From Niallia sp. Man26 (GTDB lineage Bacteria; Bacillota; Bacilli; Bacillales; Cytobacillaceae): a stretch of DNA of 64,000 nucleotides. The stretch spans positions 310,001-374,000 of the forward strand of contig NZ_CP095744.1 of the NCBI RefSeq assembly GCF_022049065.2, written 5' to 3'. This document shows positions 8,356 through 17,324 of the stretch, in pieces. A program made the position numbers and the translations under genes. The stretch's first letter is position 1, and each line of letters begins with the position of its first letter. Below the pieces are notes generated by a model. It was not told where the DNA came from and searched no databases. It saw nothing but the letters and a program-made list of their open reading frames with translations.

Positions 8356-9883
8356 ATTTTCCTCCCATCAATTGGAGGTATTGATCCATTCCTCTAGTCT
8401 GAACCTCTATATCTATTGGGATTTTGTCGCTCTCCTCTATGATTCTATGTTGCTGATCAAGTGATGTTTGCTTGAGAAATCCCACGACATCACGAAAGCT
8501 ATTGGCGCTGTACAGGCCTTCATCTATACACTTCTCAAGCGCTAAGTGGACCCATTCTTTGTTTTCTTGAGCCACTTTTTTAATCAGTGTGAATTGGTCT
8601 CGTCGATAACGTCCATAGTCTTTGCTGACTTTATCTATGTAGTTTGTCGCTTTTTCATGGGCAAGAAGGGCGATCAGTTCTTGTCTTAATAAGTCGAGCG
8701 ACTTGGACCGCTCACGAGAATGGTTCCTGTTCTTGACTAGTCTCCCTTTATCTTGAGAGATAGAATGCTCCGCAATAATTTCTCCTGTGGAAGGGTCACA
8801 AATCTTCAGTACATAGTCGGCGATGTGTATATGGACTATTGCTTGTCTAGTATATGTACCCACAGGTACAGAATATCGATTCGATTTGAAGTGCACCGTA
8901 TTGTCCTTACGGACATTCCTTGTTATAATTTCAGTATAGTTGCTTTCATAAGAAAGCGGGTTAGAGATCTTTCGCAAGTGTTGCTTTTCCAGGAGAAACA
9001 CTTCGTAAGGTCTCTTTTTAGTTGTATTATGCACCTTGAAGTTTCCGGTTCTTTCAAGCCATTTTAGGCTACGGTTGTTCCAATCTTCCAGTGTAGAATA
9101 CACTCGGTTCTTGGCAAAGTTGTTCTTTATGTATTTTACGACATTCTCGACTTTTCCTTTTGATTCAGGGTCAGCCTTTCTACATAGATACACTCGAAAC
9201 TTTCTTTGCTGAATATATTTTTGGAATCCTTTAGTCAAGATTAGATCTCCTGCATTCTCACTTACCGCAATCAAATTGTCCTGATCATATACAACTTCTT
9301 CAGGGACACCACCATAATATTGAAAAGCTAGTTCATGACAGCGCATGGTGTCCTCGGTGGTGAAGGGTCTGTTGAGCCACCACATATATTTATGTCGGGA
9401 ATGTGCTAGTACGAACGCAATGAAATAGAGGCGTACTTCCTTACCATACATATCCTTTTGAACAGATTGTCTCCAATCCACCTGCAGCTGTTTTCCTGGT
9501 GGTAATTCATCGACAGACTCATATTCACGTGATTCTTCTTTCTTTTCGATTTGATACAGTTCTCTTACTTCATTTACATAGCGTCGCACGGTGCTTTCTC
9601 CGACTTTAATATTTGGAAACCTTTCCTGTAGCCAATCAAAAATCTGAGCTCCACTGAGGGAGGGATATTCCTTCAGCCAATTGACAATCCAATCCCGATA
9701 GGGATCCAATATCTTTTTTCGTTCACCAATATCAAATTCATTTACAGCTTCTTCAAAAGTCATTTCCAAATATTTATACACAGTAGTTCGGGAAATCTTT
9801 AATCTTTTAGCAATTTGAGAAACTCTTAATCTTTGTTTAGTTAATTGGTGAATCTCTAAATATATCATTAACTTTTCCTCCAT
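8345..9883 (-). CDS. istA: IS21-family DDE transposase IstA
   Basis: 512 aa. The N-terminal helix-turn-helix is LRVSQIAKRLKISRTTVYKYL. The DDE catalytic core shows D in LQVDWRQ, D in VVYDQDNL and E in PESKGKVENVVKY. The C-terminal Mu-type part follows. The ATG has GGAGG upstream. It binds the terminal repeats and carries out strand transfer with IstB. The frame is intact. Confidence 0.95.
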   Translation of the reverse strand: MEEKLMIYLEIHQLTKQRLRVSQIAKRLKISRTTVYKYLEMTFEEAVNEFDIGERKKILDPYRDWIVNWLKEYPSLSGAQIFDWLQERFPNIKVGESTVRRYVNEVRELYQIEKKEESREYESVDELPPGKQLQVDWRQSVQKDMYGKEVRLYFIAFVLAHSRHKYMWWLNRPFTTEDTMRCHELAFQYYGGVPEEVVYDQDNLIAVSENAGDLILTKGFQKYIQQRKFRVYLCRKADPESKGKVENVVKYIKNNFAKNRVYSTLEDWNNRSLKWLERTGNFKVHNTTKKRPYEVFLLEKQHLRKISNPLSYESNYTEIITRNVRKDNTVHFKSNRYSVPVGTYTRQAIVHIHIADYVLKICDPSTGEIIAEHSISQDKGRLVKNRNHSRERSKSLDLLRQELIALLAHEKATNYIDKVSKDYGRYRRDQFTLIKKVAQENKEWVHLALEKCIDEGLYSANSFRDVVGFLKQTSLDQQHRIIEESDKIPIDIEVQTRGMDQYLQLMGGKYGE

Positions 9884-9992
9884 TTTGCTCCTCCTACAAA
9901 CTGATAAACCCAGTTTACAGGAATGAATTTATTAGGCGAAAAGTGTTCATTGGAAGTGAGCAAAAACTGTTCACTTTATTTTAGCGGTTACA

Positions 9993-9997
9993 TGGCG
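9993..9997. repeat. target-site duplication, right copy
   Basis: TGGCG directly after the right IS21 end CGGTTACA, identical to 7542-7546. Confidence 0.85.
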
Positions 9998-10531
9998 GCA
10001 CTATTCAATTCCCTAGATTTATCTATATAAATCTTAGAGTCATTTTTCCCTAAAAATAAAACATTATATCTTTCATTTGTGCCTTTTTCTAATATTATTC
10101 GATCTGGCTTTACTTCTAAAAAAGAATAACACTTTTCATCTGAATGGGTTTTGAGAATCTTTTGCACATAATTTAAGGAGTCTCGCACCCTCAATTTCAT
10201 TTTCAACGTTTACATCATATTTTCTAACTTCTAACTTACTTTTCGAAAAGATATATAATGCCAATACAGAGTTATATTCATCTGAAAATACATCTACTTT
10301 GTATTCTTTTCCTCTAACAACTTCATATAGCACATAGTGATTACTTACTTTATTGAATGTTAATTTAACAGTAATTTCAGGATAGCTTTCTCCACTTATC
10401 GGAGCAACACAAATCACAACTTTTTCACTTTGAATCACTTTATATTCTGTTTCGACTAGTTTGTAGATAGCATCTAAATCCATTTTCCCATACTCCTATG
10501 AGTTTATTTGTTTACTAAGTTCTATATAAAT

Positions 10532-10558
10532 ATAATAAAAACCTCCAAAAAGGAGGTC
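10532..10558 (-). terminator. terminator for the 10658-10948 gene
   Basis: Stem ACCTCC/GGAGGT with a short loop, followed on the minus strand by TTTTTATTATA. Confidence 0.75.
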
Positions 10559-10657
10559 TCTACTTCTATTATTACCACTAACAATAGAAAGTCGTATATA
10601 ATTTATATATCCTTAATAAACGAAAGATATATAAAATGAAAGTATATACGGTTTATT

Positions 10658-10948
10658 TTATTTATTACTCTTAACCCACTCAATAATCTCCTCTAAATGA
10701 TCCTCCAAATCAATTGCCACTGTCCCGTCTTCCGGTATTTGTCCAAGCCCGTTTTCAAGTTGATTTATCAGTCCACTTAATTCAGCTAAGCTTTTATCTG
10801 AACCTTTCTTTTTCGCTTTTTCCATCAGTTCAATGAATTGGGCATCTTCTTCCAGTTCTCCGACAAGGCTCCATAGTTCATGAAGAACTGTTTCTAATTT
10901 CACTGCTGATTGTTGTACCTTTTGTAGTGTTGCGATTGTTTTTTCCAT
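10658..10948 (-). CDS. hypothetical 96-aa acidic helical protein
   Basis: The start MEKTIATLQ at 10948 is chosen because GAAGGATCAAAT precedes the ATG; a longer frame upstream has no ribosome binding site. The protein is acidic with long helices (LETVLHELWSLVGELEEDAQF, LEDHLEEIIEWVK) and no membrane segment or signal. I do not recognise a family. It is followed by a terminator and lies back to back with the DUF378 gene. Confidence 0.7.
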   Translation of the reverse strand: MEKTIATLQKVQQSAVKLETVLHELWSLVGELEEDAQFIELMEKAKKKGSDKSLAELSGLINQLENGLGQIPEDGTVAIDLEDHLEEIIEWVKSNK

Positions 10949-11128
10949 ATTTGATCCTTCCTTGTATAAAACTATTAAGTATTTATAGAATATCTCTTTC
11001 TGTATGTTATTACAATAAATTATCAGGCGTTTTGAAGGTTTATTGGACCTGTTAGCTGTTTCAAGCTTCTCAAAAAAGTGTATATACATAGTATAAGAAC
11101 TTAAAACTTTTCATAGGAGGTCCTATTA

Positions 11129-11368
11129 ATGTCTTTATCCATTCTCCAAAAAATCACCCTAATTCTAAGCATCATCGGCGCCATCAACTGGGGCTTAATC
11201 GGCTTCTTCCAATTTGATCTTGTTGCAGCAATCTTTGGTGGGGAGGATGCTGGGATGTCCAGATTTATCTTTATTCTAGTTGGTATATCAGGTCTAATCA
11301 GCATCAGTATTCTTAATAATAGCAGAACAAGCTTGGAAGCTGGGCGTAATTACACGACAAACCATTAA
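11129..11368 (+). CDS. DUF378 family small membrane protein
   Basis: 79 aa with two hydrophobic segments (about residues 5-30 and 45-65). The pattern KITLILSIIGAINWGLIGFF is the DUF378 signature; the family includes B. subtilis YuzA. Function is unknown in the family. The ribosome binding site AGGAGG lies a few bases upstream of the ATG. A terminator follows directly, so it is transcribed alone. Confidence 0.88.
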   Translation: MSLSILQKITLILSIIGAINWGLIGFFQFDLVAAIFGGEDAGMSRFIFILVGISGLISISILNNSRTSLEAGRNYTTNH

Positions 11369-11374
11369 TTACTT

Positions 11375-11408
11375 ATGAGCTGGTCAATTGGCCAGCTCAT
11401 TTTATTTT
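11375..11408 (+). terminator. terminator after the DUF378 gene
   Basis: The stem ATGAGCTGG/CCAGCTCAT is followed by TTTTATTTTA. Confidence 0.88.
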
Positions 11409-11413
11409 AAATC

Positions 11414-11441
11414 ATGCAAAAAGGCATCCACTTGGATGCCT
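11414..11441 (-). terminator. terminator for the 11459-11653 gene
   Basis: The stem AGGCATCCA/TGGATGCCT is followed by TTTTTGC on the minus strand. It lies about 20 bp past the stop codon. Confidence 0.8.
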
Positions 11442-11458
11442 GATAGTTTTTATATGTA

Positions 11459-11653
11459 TTAACGGACTTCTAAAGCCTCTTCATTCGTTACTGGTCCATC
11501 CATTTCATTAATGATTTCTAACATTTCTGCTCTTAACTCTTCCCATTCGTTTAATGGCAGTGCTACAATTTTCTTCCCGTTAGCATTCTCGTTTACTCTT
11601 TGTGCCTGATCAATCCAACGCCAAACTTGAAATAAAAATTGTCTATCTTGCAT
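11459..11653 (-). CDS. hypothetical 64-aa protein
   Basis: The start MQDRQFLFQ at 11653 follows AAAAAGGAGATGCAATC, a near-ideal ribosome binding site. The product is small, soluble and helical with a WRWIDQAQRVNENANGKK segment and an acidic C-terminus. Family unknown. It lies downstream of the flavoprotein gene in the same direction with about 150 bp between, and has its own terminator. Confidence 0.72.
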   Translation of the reverse strand: MQDRQFLFQVWRWIDQAQRVNENANGKKIVALPLNEWEELRAEMLEIINEMDGPVTNEEALEVR

Positions 11654-11804
11654 GATTGCATCTCCTTTTTTCAATATATTGACCCCTTACTTTATACAAT
11701 AATTCGGTGGAGGATTCTTAAATACCTTTCTCTTCATAGAAGCTTTACAAAAGCTTAAAAAAAGAGGCAAAGCTTCATGCTTTCCCTCTAATTTATATTC
11801 ACTA

Positions 11805-12866
11805 TTAATGTCTCTTATGCAACCACAGCACTCCGCTTTTTGCGAGTCTTGGCAAAAGTCCTGTGAATGATTTTTCAAACATGTTGCCGAAACCATCATT
11901 TTTGCCGAGTGATCCTAATGTTCCTCTTAGTTTGATTTCTCCAGGTGCTTTTGGTTCTCTGCCTGTAAAGATATCATGGAGGATATTGGCGATTTGTTCT
12001 CCTTGATGCTGTGCTAATTGTCCGCTTGGTGAGAAAGTGGAGGATGCACAATCACCTACTACATATACAGAAGGTTTTTCTGGAACTTGATGAAAATTAT
12101 TAACAATAACCTTTTCGTATCTGTCCTTTTCAAAAGGAAGCTCACGAACTAACCGATTTGGTCTCACACCTGCAGTCCATAGGGTTACATCTGTTGAAGT
12201 ACAGACACCATTATTGCAGATTGCGCCTTGTTCCAAGTATTCGATATTAGCTTGGTGAATGATATTAACATCGTTTTCTTTGAACCATTTTTCAACATAT
12301 TGTTGAACTTTTGGTGCAAACGGACTAAGTACTGCCTTACCTCGGTCATAAAGGCTGATGTTTAAATCTGGACGGCTTTCGCGTATTTCTGAAGCCACTT
12401 CCACTCCGCTCAACCCTGCACCAATGACGGCAACATGCTGGTAGGATTTTAATTCATTCACTGCCAGTGCCGCTCTTCTTGCTTTAGAGATAGTCTGCAC
12501 ACTTTCTGAATATTGCTCTGCGCCTTCCACATTGTGATAGTTATCTTCACAGCCTAACCCAATGACTAAATAATCATAAGGAACTGGCTCCGTTCTGTCT
12601 GCCATCACGATTTCATCTTTATCACTGTCAATTTTAATTACTTCCCCCCACACATAGTCCACTTGGTCATGTTTAGGAAAAGTCATTCTTACTTGTCTGT
12701 CAGACACCGTTCCAGCAGCTAAAGCATAGAATTCGGTCTTCAAGCAATGGTAGGGATTCCGGTCAATTACAGTAATTTGAACATCTTTTGGTAATTGTTT
12801 ATTTAATAGGTCCTGCAGTATCTGGAACCCGCCGTAACCTCCGCCTAATATTACTAGTTTCTTCAT
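11805..12866 (-). CDS. NAD(P)/FAD-dependent oxidoreductase, NDH-2/YutJ-like
   Basis: 353 aa. The N-terminal FAD-binding Rossmann motif is LGGGYGGFQ, and the second nucleotide-binding motif is VIGAGLSGVEVA near residue 147. The FAD-closing motif VVGDCASS is near 270. This is the layout of type II NADH:quinone dehydrogenase-like proteins; it is somewhat shorter than true Ndh (about 390-405 aa), closer to B. subtilis YutJ. It would pass electrons from NAD(P)H to quinone or another acceptor at the membrane face. The C-terminus is short, so membrane attachment is uncertain. The start is ATG after a weak AGGTG. Confidence 0.88.
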   Translation of the reverse strand: MKKLVILGGGYGGFQILQDLLNKQLPKDVQITVIDRNPYHCLKTEFYALAAGTVSDRQVRMTFPKHDQVDYVWGEVIKIDSDKDEIVMADRTEPVPYDYLVIGLGCEDNYHNVEGAEQYSESVQTISKARRAALAVNELKSYQHVAVIGAGLSGVEVASEIRESRPDLNISLYDRGKAVLSPFAPKVQQYVEKWFKENDVNIIHQANIEYLEQGAICNNGVCTSTDVTLWTAGVRPNRLVRELPFEKDRYEKVIVNNFHQVPEKPSVYVVGDCASSTFSPSGQLAQHQGEQIANILHDIFTGREPKAPGEIKLRGTLGSLGKNDGFGNMFEKSFTGLLPRLAKSGVLWLHKRH

Positions 12867-13187
12867 GTAAACACCTTACCTTGTCAGCAAATTTAGATAC
12901 ATAAATCAAAACATAAAAGTAAATCAAGCAATCTACTTAATTGTATCTGTTTCTGATATTTTCCGCAAATACACTTTGGGAATAGTGAATACATGAAGAG
13001 TTCTGTATTTTCTTATTTTAGGTAACCTTAAAATATTATAAAATAAAAATAAAACCTTGATAAGCATGGGCGTATCAAGGTTAATTTATAGATTTATTAG
13101 GTTGAGTTCTTCTTTAAATAACTAAATCTAATTTTTTTATCAATCAGTGTGTATGTTTTCCTGTGTCACACATAAAAAATCACATAA
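12867..13187. other. intergenic region with a leftward terminator
   Basis: The only structure seen is a hairpin at 13053-13082 (AACCTTGATA/TATCAAGGTT) followed on the minus strand by TTTATTTTTATTTTA. It would have ended transcription of the relic at 13188-13551. No coding signal. Confidence 0.6.
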
Positions 13188-13551
13188 TTATTGGTAGACT
13201 TTCGCAATAAGATCTTTAAGTATTTTTTGAACTGCCACACCTGATACAGGTATTAATTCATTTACTTTATCTATTATAAATTGATTCTCTAATATTTAGT
13301 TCCTCATCTCGTTATTACTAAGTAACTTTAATAGTATCTGAAGTTCATATTTATTGCAGTTGTTATCCATACAGTATGCTAGTTTTTTTACCATTCTATT
13401 CTATAGGTTTAGCAAGAACATTTGATACTAGAACTTCCTAATCATCTTTGCTAAAATCTGATAGTATTTCACCTGCTATAATACAACCATCGTCATACCA
13501 TGAATCTAATGTAGTTTCAGCAGATCATAAAATATCTAACTCTCTATACAT
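13188..13551 (-). pseudogene. decayed small protein, probable immunity-gene relic
   Basis: Starts with ATG at 13549-13551 after GAAAGGGGATATTAAA, a good ribosome binding site. It reads MYRELDIL, stop, SAETTLDSWYDDG, then GEILSDFSKDD, stop. A frame change leads to MDNNCNKYELQILLKLLSNN and finally KVNELIPVSGVAVQKILKD. At least four stops or shifts are present. Its position at the end of the LXG toxin locus and its size fit an old immunity gene. The family is not recognised. Confidence 0.5.
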
Positions 13552-13590
13552 TTTAATATCCCCTTTCATTATTAGAAAATTAATAACCCG

Positions 13591-13860
13591 ATGGACGTGG
13601 AGCATTACTTTACCTGTTGGTTAACCACTAGTTACATTATCACCCACTTTTATGACATCTTTATTGACTGGTATTTCACTGATTCGAACGGCTTCTTTTA
13701 TCATGCCAGGGCATACGGGACAAATGGTATTGCTCCAATAATGCTTTGGGTAATACTTGCTTGGCGCTGCTCATTAGTGAACTTGATAGTTTGGTGAAAG
13801 TGCGGACATTTTTATAAGCATCTAAAGCATAAAAAGGTGTTTAAATAGGGAATTGGTTGA
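13591..13860 (-). pseudogene. relic of a second LXG toxin gene
   Basis: 13650-13830 is closely similar to the central part of the intact LXG gene (18935-19170), sharing GATTCGAACGGCTTCTTTTA and CATGCTTTGGGTAAT-like stretches. At about 13841 it jumps to GGTGTTTAAATAGGGAATT, which matches the promoter-side sequence near 20253-20275. So a second LXG copy lost about 1.1 kb of its 5' half by internal deletion. It cannot be translated as an LXG protein. Confidence 0.65.
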
Positions 13861-13863
13861 AAA

Positions 13864-14385
13864 TTAAGAACAAAAGGTTAGGAGATAATTGTGTTCCTTT
13901 TTCAGAAAATCATTTAAAAATTTAATCAATCTAGCAACATTCTCTTCTTTAGTGTGCTGAGAAGGAATATAACCATCTTTTGAAGATAAATAATTTACAA
14001 AGTTCTCCATATCCTCAGGATAATTAAAATCTGCGTACACTTCAGCAACTTTGTCTAGCAACTCTTGAATATCATTTTCATATTCCTTTTTCAAACTTTC
14101 GAGTATACAAAACCTCCATTTTCTTTTTTCGAAATTAATATATGAGGATGTATCTTCTAAATCTTTTAGTATATTTTCAAGCAAATCCTTAAAATCATAT
14201 TCATCTCCACCCCAAGCCAGTTGAATAATATCTTGATTATTTATTTCTGGATGATTAGCTAGAAATTCTATCGCATAATTAGTTATATCGATATTTGTTA
14301 TTAAATGAAGTTCTAATCCCACATATAATGTTCTCCAATTGCACTCTATGTTGTTTTTTTTAAAAGAATCTATAGATATATACAC
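13864..14385 (-). CDS. DUF2247-like protein, probable immunity protein of cassette 1
   Basis: 173 aa, soluble, mixed charge. The pattern CNWRTLYVGLELHLITNIDITNYA, then QLAWGG and KRKWRF, fits the DUF2247 family as I recall it; members are often found beside polymorphic toxins. It lies 16 bp after the C-terminal toxin remnant at 14402-15305 in the same direction. That is the normal toxin-immunity order, and protection against that toxin is the likely role. The frame is intact although the toxin upstream is broken. The ribosome binding site is GGGGG about 10 bp before the ATG. Confidence 0.7.
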   Translation of the reverse strand: MYISIDSFKKNNIECNWRTLYVGLELHLITNIDITNYAIEFLANHPEINNQDIIQLAWGGDEYDFKDLLENILKDLEDTSSYINFEKRKWRFCILESLKKEYENDIQELLDKVAEVYADFNYPEDMENFVNYLSSKDGYIPSQHTKEENVARLIKFLNDFLKKEHNYLLTFCS

Positions 14386-14401
14386 TTGAGTTCCCCCAAC
14401 T

Positions 14402-15305
14402 TTATGGTCTTTGATTTGCGATACCTGTTATCTTTCCATTAGGAATAAATCTTCTATGAGTAACACCTTTAGAAGGTTCGACAATCCATTCAAATATTCC
14501 ATTTTGATCTTTTACAATAGTTATTCTCTCTTTAATTCTTTGATCTTTATTAAAAATGTCTTTATCGTCGTAATACTTTATACCACCTTCAATTTGATAT
14601 AATTTATTTTTAATCCATCCCCGCCAATTATTTTGAATTCTTTGGCGTGAGGAGTATAATTATCTATAATATCATTAAATCCATGCTGTCCATTCGGTTT
14701 TTTTAAAGCACTTCCTGAACGTGTAGTATCGAGTACAGGATGTGATATAACTTTACCTGTTCTTTGAGGACCTTCCTTAACCTTCTCCCTTATCTTCCCC
14801 AAATCACCCTTAGAAACCTTAATCGACCTACCAGAAATCTTCCCGCCTCTAAAACCATAAACACTCCCAATTAAACTGCTAAAGATAATGGAATTAGATT
14901 CTAGCTTCGATAACCCTTCTCCAGTCCAAAGATTATATCCTTCTTTGGCTGCTTGGATTTGTTCGAGGTAAATATCTGAATCAGGCTGACTTCTCCCTTT
15001 TTTATAGCCTCATTATTTGCTAGGCTTGCTTTGGCTGCATCTTGATCTGTGAGACCGTTTTTGCCGAGGACCCATGTATTGCCTACGAGCTTTTTCTCGT
15101 ATTGGCTGAAGTCATATTTCACTTCTGAGTTGCCAGCGGTTTTCTTTTCTAAGTAGTGTTTTCTTTGCTGGTACTCTTAACGGAGTGATTGGAAACTCCT
15201 TTGACGTTTTTGTTTACATCGTCTGATTTAAACATAGCCATACTTGGACCAAGTGGAGTAAGTTGGTTGTTTGGTTGATAAATATTTGTCAGGGAGCCTT
15301 TATAT
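14402..15305 (-). pseudogene. orphan LXG C-terminal toxin cassette 1, frameshifted
   Basis: It repeats the linker of the intact LXG protein (KYDFSQYEKKLVG, DQDAAKASLA, SIIFSSLIGSVYGFRGG) and then has its own toxin end: HPVLDTTRSGSALKKPNGQHGF, IIDNYTPHAKEF, then in another frame EGGIKYYDDKD, FEWIVEPSKGVTHRRFIPNGK. Such an FEWI...THRxFxPxG end recurs in Bacillota polymorphic toxins; its exact family name is uncertain. Lesions are a 16-bp deletion near 14985 relative to the other copies, an extra stretch near 15145 and a frameshift near 14615. There is no start codon or LXG domain. It fuses to a recombinase fragment at 15296-15305. Confidence 0.75.
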
Positions 15306-15460
15306 GAACACCTTTACAATATCTGAACTCCATAATCCTTGTGTTGATCACCACCACAAAATCAACTTGGACTGACGAAAGGTGAGCCAACAATTTCTGT
15401 AAGCCCACCCTGTCAATTTCTAATGCTTCTTCATTTAGTTTTGCGCCACTAATTCCTTCA
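14760..15460 (-). repeat. LXG-linker/recombinase repeat, copy A
   Basis: Closely similar to 16640-17324 (copy B), including the recombinase-LXG junction. The linker part alone also matches 18345-18870 in the intact toxin gene. Copies A and B are offset by about 1860 bp. Confidence 0.85.
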
Positions 15461-15595
15461 TCTCTAAAAAAATGTATCAAGTTAAAGTTATTCTCTTCAC
15501 AATATGATTTAATTTCATCTTATTGATATATTCAAGCTGTATCCATCTTTGGCTTGCCCTTGAGTAGAGACTCGTATATACCCAACTACGTTCAA
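15296..15595 (-). pseudogene. truncated serine recombinase (resolvase/invertase N-domain)
   Basis: Starts TTG at 15595 after GGGAGGGGGAAAA and reads NVVGYIRVSTQGQAKDGYSL, with the catalytic serine in RVST. A frameshift near 15520 leads to KSYCEENNFNLIHFFRDEGISG and then LQKLLAHLSSVQVDFVVVIN. A second shift gives LWSSDIVKVFI. There the similarity stops and the sequence becomes LXG linker, across the shared junction ATATAAAGGC (15296-15305). The large-recombinase C-terminal DNA-binding part is absent. It is inactive, but it marks how the cassettes were joined. Confidence 0.8.
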
Positions 15596-16071
15596 CTTTT
15601 CCCCCTCCCGTTACATAAATTTTAATTTTCGTAACGCTTTTTAACGAATAGCGAGTATTATACGACCTTCTCTTGTAAAAATACAACCCAAAACTTTAAG
15701 CCAATGTAGCACAAGCAAACACTTTCATGTTATCCATTATTTATCGCCACGAGCTTTGTCAATCTCGTTAGTTTTTTACCCACTCCATATAATAACTACC
15801 CCTGCCTTGTAAAATGTGTCATCTCGCCTATTTATCGTACTTGTCACTTTATCCGAGTATTAAAACCAAACTCCATGATGGTACTACCATCATGAGCTCT
15901 CGATTCTCAAGCAAAACATTTTCTTATTGTCTCACTCAATTATCAACTGTTTTAATATAAATTAAAGTAAAAAACCTTGAGAGGCATTTAGCCAATCAAG
16001 GTCCTTATATTGTGCTATATCTCTTAAATACCTATATCTAATAAAAAATTTATAAAATCATAAGCAGGCAA
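15596..16071. other. gene-free region with a palindrome and a terminator
   Basis: Between the recombinase relic and the small immunity gene I see no coding signal. A perfect palindrome with 10-bp arms (CATGATGGTA, one central C, then its complement) lies at 15874-15894. A leftward terminator for the immunity gene lies at 15970-16003 (stem ACCTTGA/TCAAGGT, then TTTTTTAC on the minus strand). Confidence 0.6.
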
Positions 16072-16323
16072 TTAAGATTCAATAGTTGTTCGATCAACAA
16101 AATTTTGATTTTCTTTAATAATCATTCTTGAAAGTCGTCTTCCTGCTCTCTTAAAGAAGAATTCATCAGCGAACTCTTGTGAATCAATTTGCGATAGTTG
16201 GTTGGTAACTCCATTTATTTTATCATATTCAATTCGTCCCATTAAATCTTCATTCGGTCCATATTGATAAACCACCCTCTCTTCATCCTCAAATTCCTTC
16301 AACATTAAAACAAAAACTGCCAT
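16072..16323 (-). CDS. small immunity-type protein of cassette 2
   Basis: 83 aa, acidic, no membrane segment. The segment VVYQYGPNEDLMGRIEYDKI and the end FVDRTTIES resemble a group of short proteins encoded directly after polymorphic-toxin C-termini in Bacilli; that is recall, not a search. GAGGAG lies 8-9 bp before the ATG. It follows the inverted and truncated toxin end at 16345-16430, so its partner is no longer made intact. It may persist as an orphan immunity gene protecting against siblings. A terminator follows at 15970-16003. Confidence 0.65.
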   Translation of the reverse strand: MAVFVLMLKEFEDEERVVYQYGPNEDLMGRIEYDKINGVTNQLSQIDSQEFADEFFFKRAGRRLSRMIIKENQNFVDRTTIES

Positions 16324-16344
16324 GAATCTTCACTCCTCATAGTT

Positions 16345-17169
16345 TTTATGGAGTTGGGAGATTTGATCCGGACTACGAACTAGCTCAAGCATGGCAAAGA
16401 TTGATAGATGGGAAACAAGTAAATCCTTTGTATTCTAGCAACAGAAAAGCCTGTATTTTTAGCAATTGCATTCACATCTTCTGTTCCTAGATTTCTAAAT
16501 TTTTCATACATTTCTTCTGCAATAGCTTCTTCCTTAAAGAACTGCTCTGGGGATATATTTCTTCCACCAGTTTCAGCATATTGTATAGAATTACCCGTAC
16601 CCTTAGTAACTTCAGTATTAGCCTTATTTCCCTTTACCTTCTCTTTAACCTTCCCCAAATCACCCTTAGAAACCTTAATCGACCTACTAGTAATCTTCCC
16701 ACCTCTAAAACCATAAACACTCCCAATTAAACTGCTAAAGATAATGGAATTAGATTCTAGCTTCGACAACTCTTCTCCAGTCCAAAGATTATATCCTTCT
16801 TTGGCTGCTTGGATTTGTTCGAGGTAAATATCTGAATCAGGCTCGTTGTCTAACTTGATTTCTCCCTTTTTTATAGCCTCATTATATGCTAGCCTTGCTT
16901 TGGCTGCATCTTGATCTGTGCGGCCATTTTTACTCAGAACCCACGTAGTGCCTACGAGCTTTTTCTCGTATTGGCTGAAGTCATATTTCACTTCTGAGTT
17001 GCCAGCGGTTTTCTTAGTGGTGTTTACTCTGCTGGTACTTTTAACGGAGTGATTGGAAACTCCTTTGACGTTTTTGTTTACATCGTCTGATTTAATCATA
17101 GCCAAACTTGGACCAAGTGGGGTAAGTTGGTTGTTTGGTTGATAAATATTTGTCAGGGAGCCTTTATAT
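16345..17169 (-). pseudogene. orphan LXG C-terminal toxin cassette 2, inverted tip
   Basis: The linker is in frame from TTG at 17105 (AMIKSDDVNKNVKG, then KYDFSQYEKKLVG, GSVYGFRGGK). The toxin part GRNISPEQFFKEEAIAEEMYE, NAIAKNTGFSVARIQRI follows. After QRI the minus frame becomes nonsense (YLFPIYQSLPCLS), because the next piece lies on the opposite strand: plus strand 16345-16430 reads GVGRFDPDYELAQAWQRLI, the expected continuation of this toxin type. The end of the toxin after that is missing. So the cassette lost activity by a micro-inversion and deletion. It has no LXG domain of its own. Confidence 0.75.
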
Positions 17170-17324
17170 GAACACCTTTACAATATCTGAACTCCATAAT
17201 CCTTGTGTTGATCACCACCACAAAATCAACTTGGACTGACGAAAGGTGAGCCAACAATTTCTGTAAGCCCACCCTGTCAATTTCTAATGCTTCTTCATTT
17301 AGTTTTGCGCCACTAATTCCTTAA
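16640..17324 (-). repeat. LXG-linker/recombinase repeat, copy B
   Basis: Counterpart of 14760-15460. Similarity ends at 17324, inside the recombinase fragment (after GAATTAGTGGCGCAAAACTA on the minus strand). Confidence 0.85.
17160..17324 (-). pseudogene. second serine recombinase fragment
   Basis: Carries only the EALEIDRVGLQKLL and VQVDFVVVIN part of the resolvase domain, nearly identical to copy A. It has the same frameshift and the same junction ATATAAAGGC (17160-17169) to LXG linker. The catalytic serine region is absent. Confidence 0.8.

Larger units (their letters stand above)
7547..9992 (-). mobile_element. complete IS21-family insertion sequence
   Basis: 2446 bp. Both ends begin TGTAACCG reading inward (7547 and 9992) and carry repeated inner motifs of the type TGAACACTTTTTGCTCA, the multiple terminal repeats usual for IS21. 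The 5-bp TGGCG duplication and intact istA and istB indicate a recent and possibly still active insertion. It interrupts the gene at 7423-10483. Confidence 0.93.
7423..10483 (-). pseudogene. unrecognised gene, frameshifted and split by IS21
   Basis: The N-terminal part starts with ATG at 10483 and reads 115 codons. A frameshift near 10150-10206 moves the coding signal into another frame, with the continuation DSLNYVQKILKTHSDEKC. That frame is interrupted by the insertion sequence, where it acquires a stop in the element end. When the element and one TGGCG copy are removed, the frame continues through 7546-7423 as SAAIVLYHFSCKLSQFYEL and ends LKELYLLG then TAA. So one protein of roughly 180 aa was broken twice. 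I do not recognise its family. Confidence 0.75.

Noticed and set aside
11687..11899. Minus-strand frame with several cysteines (70 codons)
   Set aside because: Mostly overlaps the 3' end of the flavoprotein gene in another frame and has no ribosome binding site.
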